Part shown: one piece after another, positions 63,395-64,000 of the stretch | How positions within the stretch are numbered: the stretch's first letter is position 1 | Layout of the letters: each line of letters starts with the position of its first letter | Assembly (NCBI RefSeq): GCF_019599265.1 | Contig: NZ_JAHZTC010000013.1 | Coordinates: 62,001 to 126,000 of the forward strand | DNA length: 64,000 bases | Reading direction: 5' to 3' | DNA from: Pontibacter sp. HSC-14F20 | GTDB taxonomy: Bacteria; Bacteroidota; Bacteroidia; Cytophagales; Hymenobacteraceae | Translations under genes and position numbers: made by a program | The notes under the pieces: generated by a model | The model's input: the letters and a program-made list of their open reading frames with translations, nothing else | Database searches by the model: none | What the model was told of the DNA's origin: nothing

Positions 63395-64000
63395 ATGCAG
63401 GGAAAACGATTTTACAAAGGACTTTACGGCACCAACACCATCGAATTTGCGAAAGGGCTGATTCATGTGTATCCTTTTGGGGAAATCGGGAAACAGCACC
63501 TTGGACAGGTAAAACTGCATGTGCACAATAATTTTCTGCAGGTTTTTCTCGTGCAGGATGGCCAGACTGAGTTTCACTATGGAACGGAAAAAGTGCTCGT
63601 GCAAGCCCCTGCTTTTATCGTTGTTCCAAAAAACATGGAGCACGGTTTTGTGCATCAGACAGATGTTTCCGGCTGGATCATCAACCTGGCTGACACGGTG
63701 CTGGAGCATATGTTGCAACGCGAAGCCGACGTGATCTTTGGCATGGAGGAAATCCATATTGTGTCTGTTACTGCAGAAGTGCCGGCTACTACCGAAGTAT
63801 TCGGCATCATGCAAAAGTGCGTAGATGAATTCAACGGCCAGTTTCCCGGGCGGCTCTTAATGCTGCAGTACCTCGTCGGGCAGATGCTGGTGCAACTCTA
63901 CCGCATTTCGCTGGGTGGCAAGCAAGCATTTTTTTCGTCTTCCAACATCAGCAAGGTATACTTTCGGCGGTTTCAGCAACTCATACGGGTAGAGGACTCC
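63395..64000 (+). CDS. AraC family transcriptional regulator, N-terminal part (runs off the window)
   Basis: The ATG at 63395 opens a frame that continues through base 64000 without a stop, giving 202 residues. The product begins 'MQGKRFYKGLYGTNTIEFAKGL' and has a cupin-like effector-binding domain with 'KLHVHNNFLQVFLVQDGQ' and 'APAFIVVPKNMEHGFVHQ', typical of AraC regulators. The DNA-binding helix-turn-helix should follow outside the window ('VYFRRFQQLIRVEDS' is the visible end). It is divergent from the LLM monooxygenase gene, which it may control. A frame on the opposite strand (63356-63814) is its shadow. Confidence 0.82.
   Translation, partial: MQGKRFYKGLYGTNTIEFAKGLIHVYPFGEIGKQHLGQVKLHVHNNFLQVFLVQDGQTEFHYGTEKVLVQAPAFIVVPKNMEHGFVHQTDVSGWIINLADTVLEHMLQREADVIFGMEEIHIVSVTAEVPATTEVFGIMQKCVDEFNGQFPGRLLMLQYLVGQMLVQLYRISLGGKQAFFSSSNISKVYFRRFQQLIRVEDS

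Noticed and set aside
63356..63814. A 152-codon minus-strand frame at the right end
   Set aside because: The plus strand carries an AraC-type cupin domain that runs off the window; the minus frame is its shadow.

Overview
The window looks like chromosomal DNA of a Bacteroidota species close to Pontibacter/Hymenobacter (Hymenobacteraceae). The evidence is a moderate GC content, a sphingolipid gene set, DUF5686, DUF5690 and DUF4833 proteins, LytTR two-component genes, lipoproteins with a Cys right after the signal, few Shine-Dalgarno sites and several TAnnTTTG-type -7 boxes. No rRNA, tRNA, CRISPR array, phage or insertion sequence was seen. One 9-base word, CAGGTATAG, recurs throughout the window in genes and gaps and on both strands.

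Layout. 1-10 kb: the end of an HrpB-type helicase, then mostly minus-strand household genes (Na+/alanine symporter, MFS transporter, acyl-CoA synthetase, metallo-hydrolase lipoprotein, small membrane exporter, SDR oxidoreductase). 10-16.4 kb: a hexapeptide acetyltransferase, two multi-PAS histidine kinases without a response regulator, and a pirin. 16.5-28.5 kb: a TetR regulator followed by eleven plus-strand genes that overlap or nearly touch. They encode serine palmitoyltransferase, a probable ceramide synthase, a probable ceramide reductase, myo-inositol-phosphate synthase, a PgpA-type phosphatase, a GtrA protein, a DUF5686 outer-membrane protein, a CDP-alcohol phosphatidyltransferase, DUF4833, a PAP2/AUR1-like enzyme and a HAD phosphatase. 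Together they can account for de novo synthesis of ceramide and its conversion to inositol-phosphoceramide.

29-37 kb: an EF-hand lipoprotein, then an ABC ATPase, a permease fused to an M1 metallopeptidase, and a LytS/LytTR pair. Two 21-bp-period direct repeats, one before the ABC genes and one before the kinase, look like sites for the LytTR protein. 37-44.9 kb: purL, a TlpA-like thioredoxin, an orphan protein, a Mug DNA glycosylase, a STAS-like protein and a DoxX protein. 45-51.6 kb: a TetR gene and a complete RND efflux operon (TolC, adaptor, pump). 51.7-55.1 kb: small membrane proteins, DUF5690 and DUF421.

55.3-64 kb: a redox/electrophile-stress island with NmrA-like reductase, YgiD-like dioxygenase, DoxX, YceI, an NADP-binding protein, a Crp/Fnr regulator, an FMN reductase, a ring-cleaving dioxygenase, an LLM flavin monooxygenase and an AraC regulator that runs off the end. 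A perfect TTGAT-N4-ATCAA hairpin lies beside the Crp/Fnr gene. The gap at 61.7-62.26 kb holds a decayed, frameshifted class III nucleotide cyclase gene.
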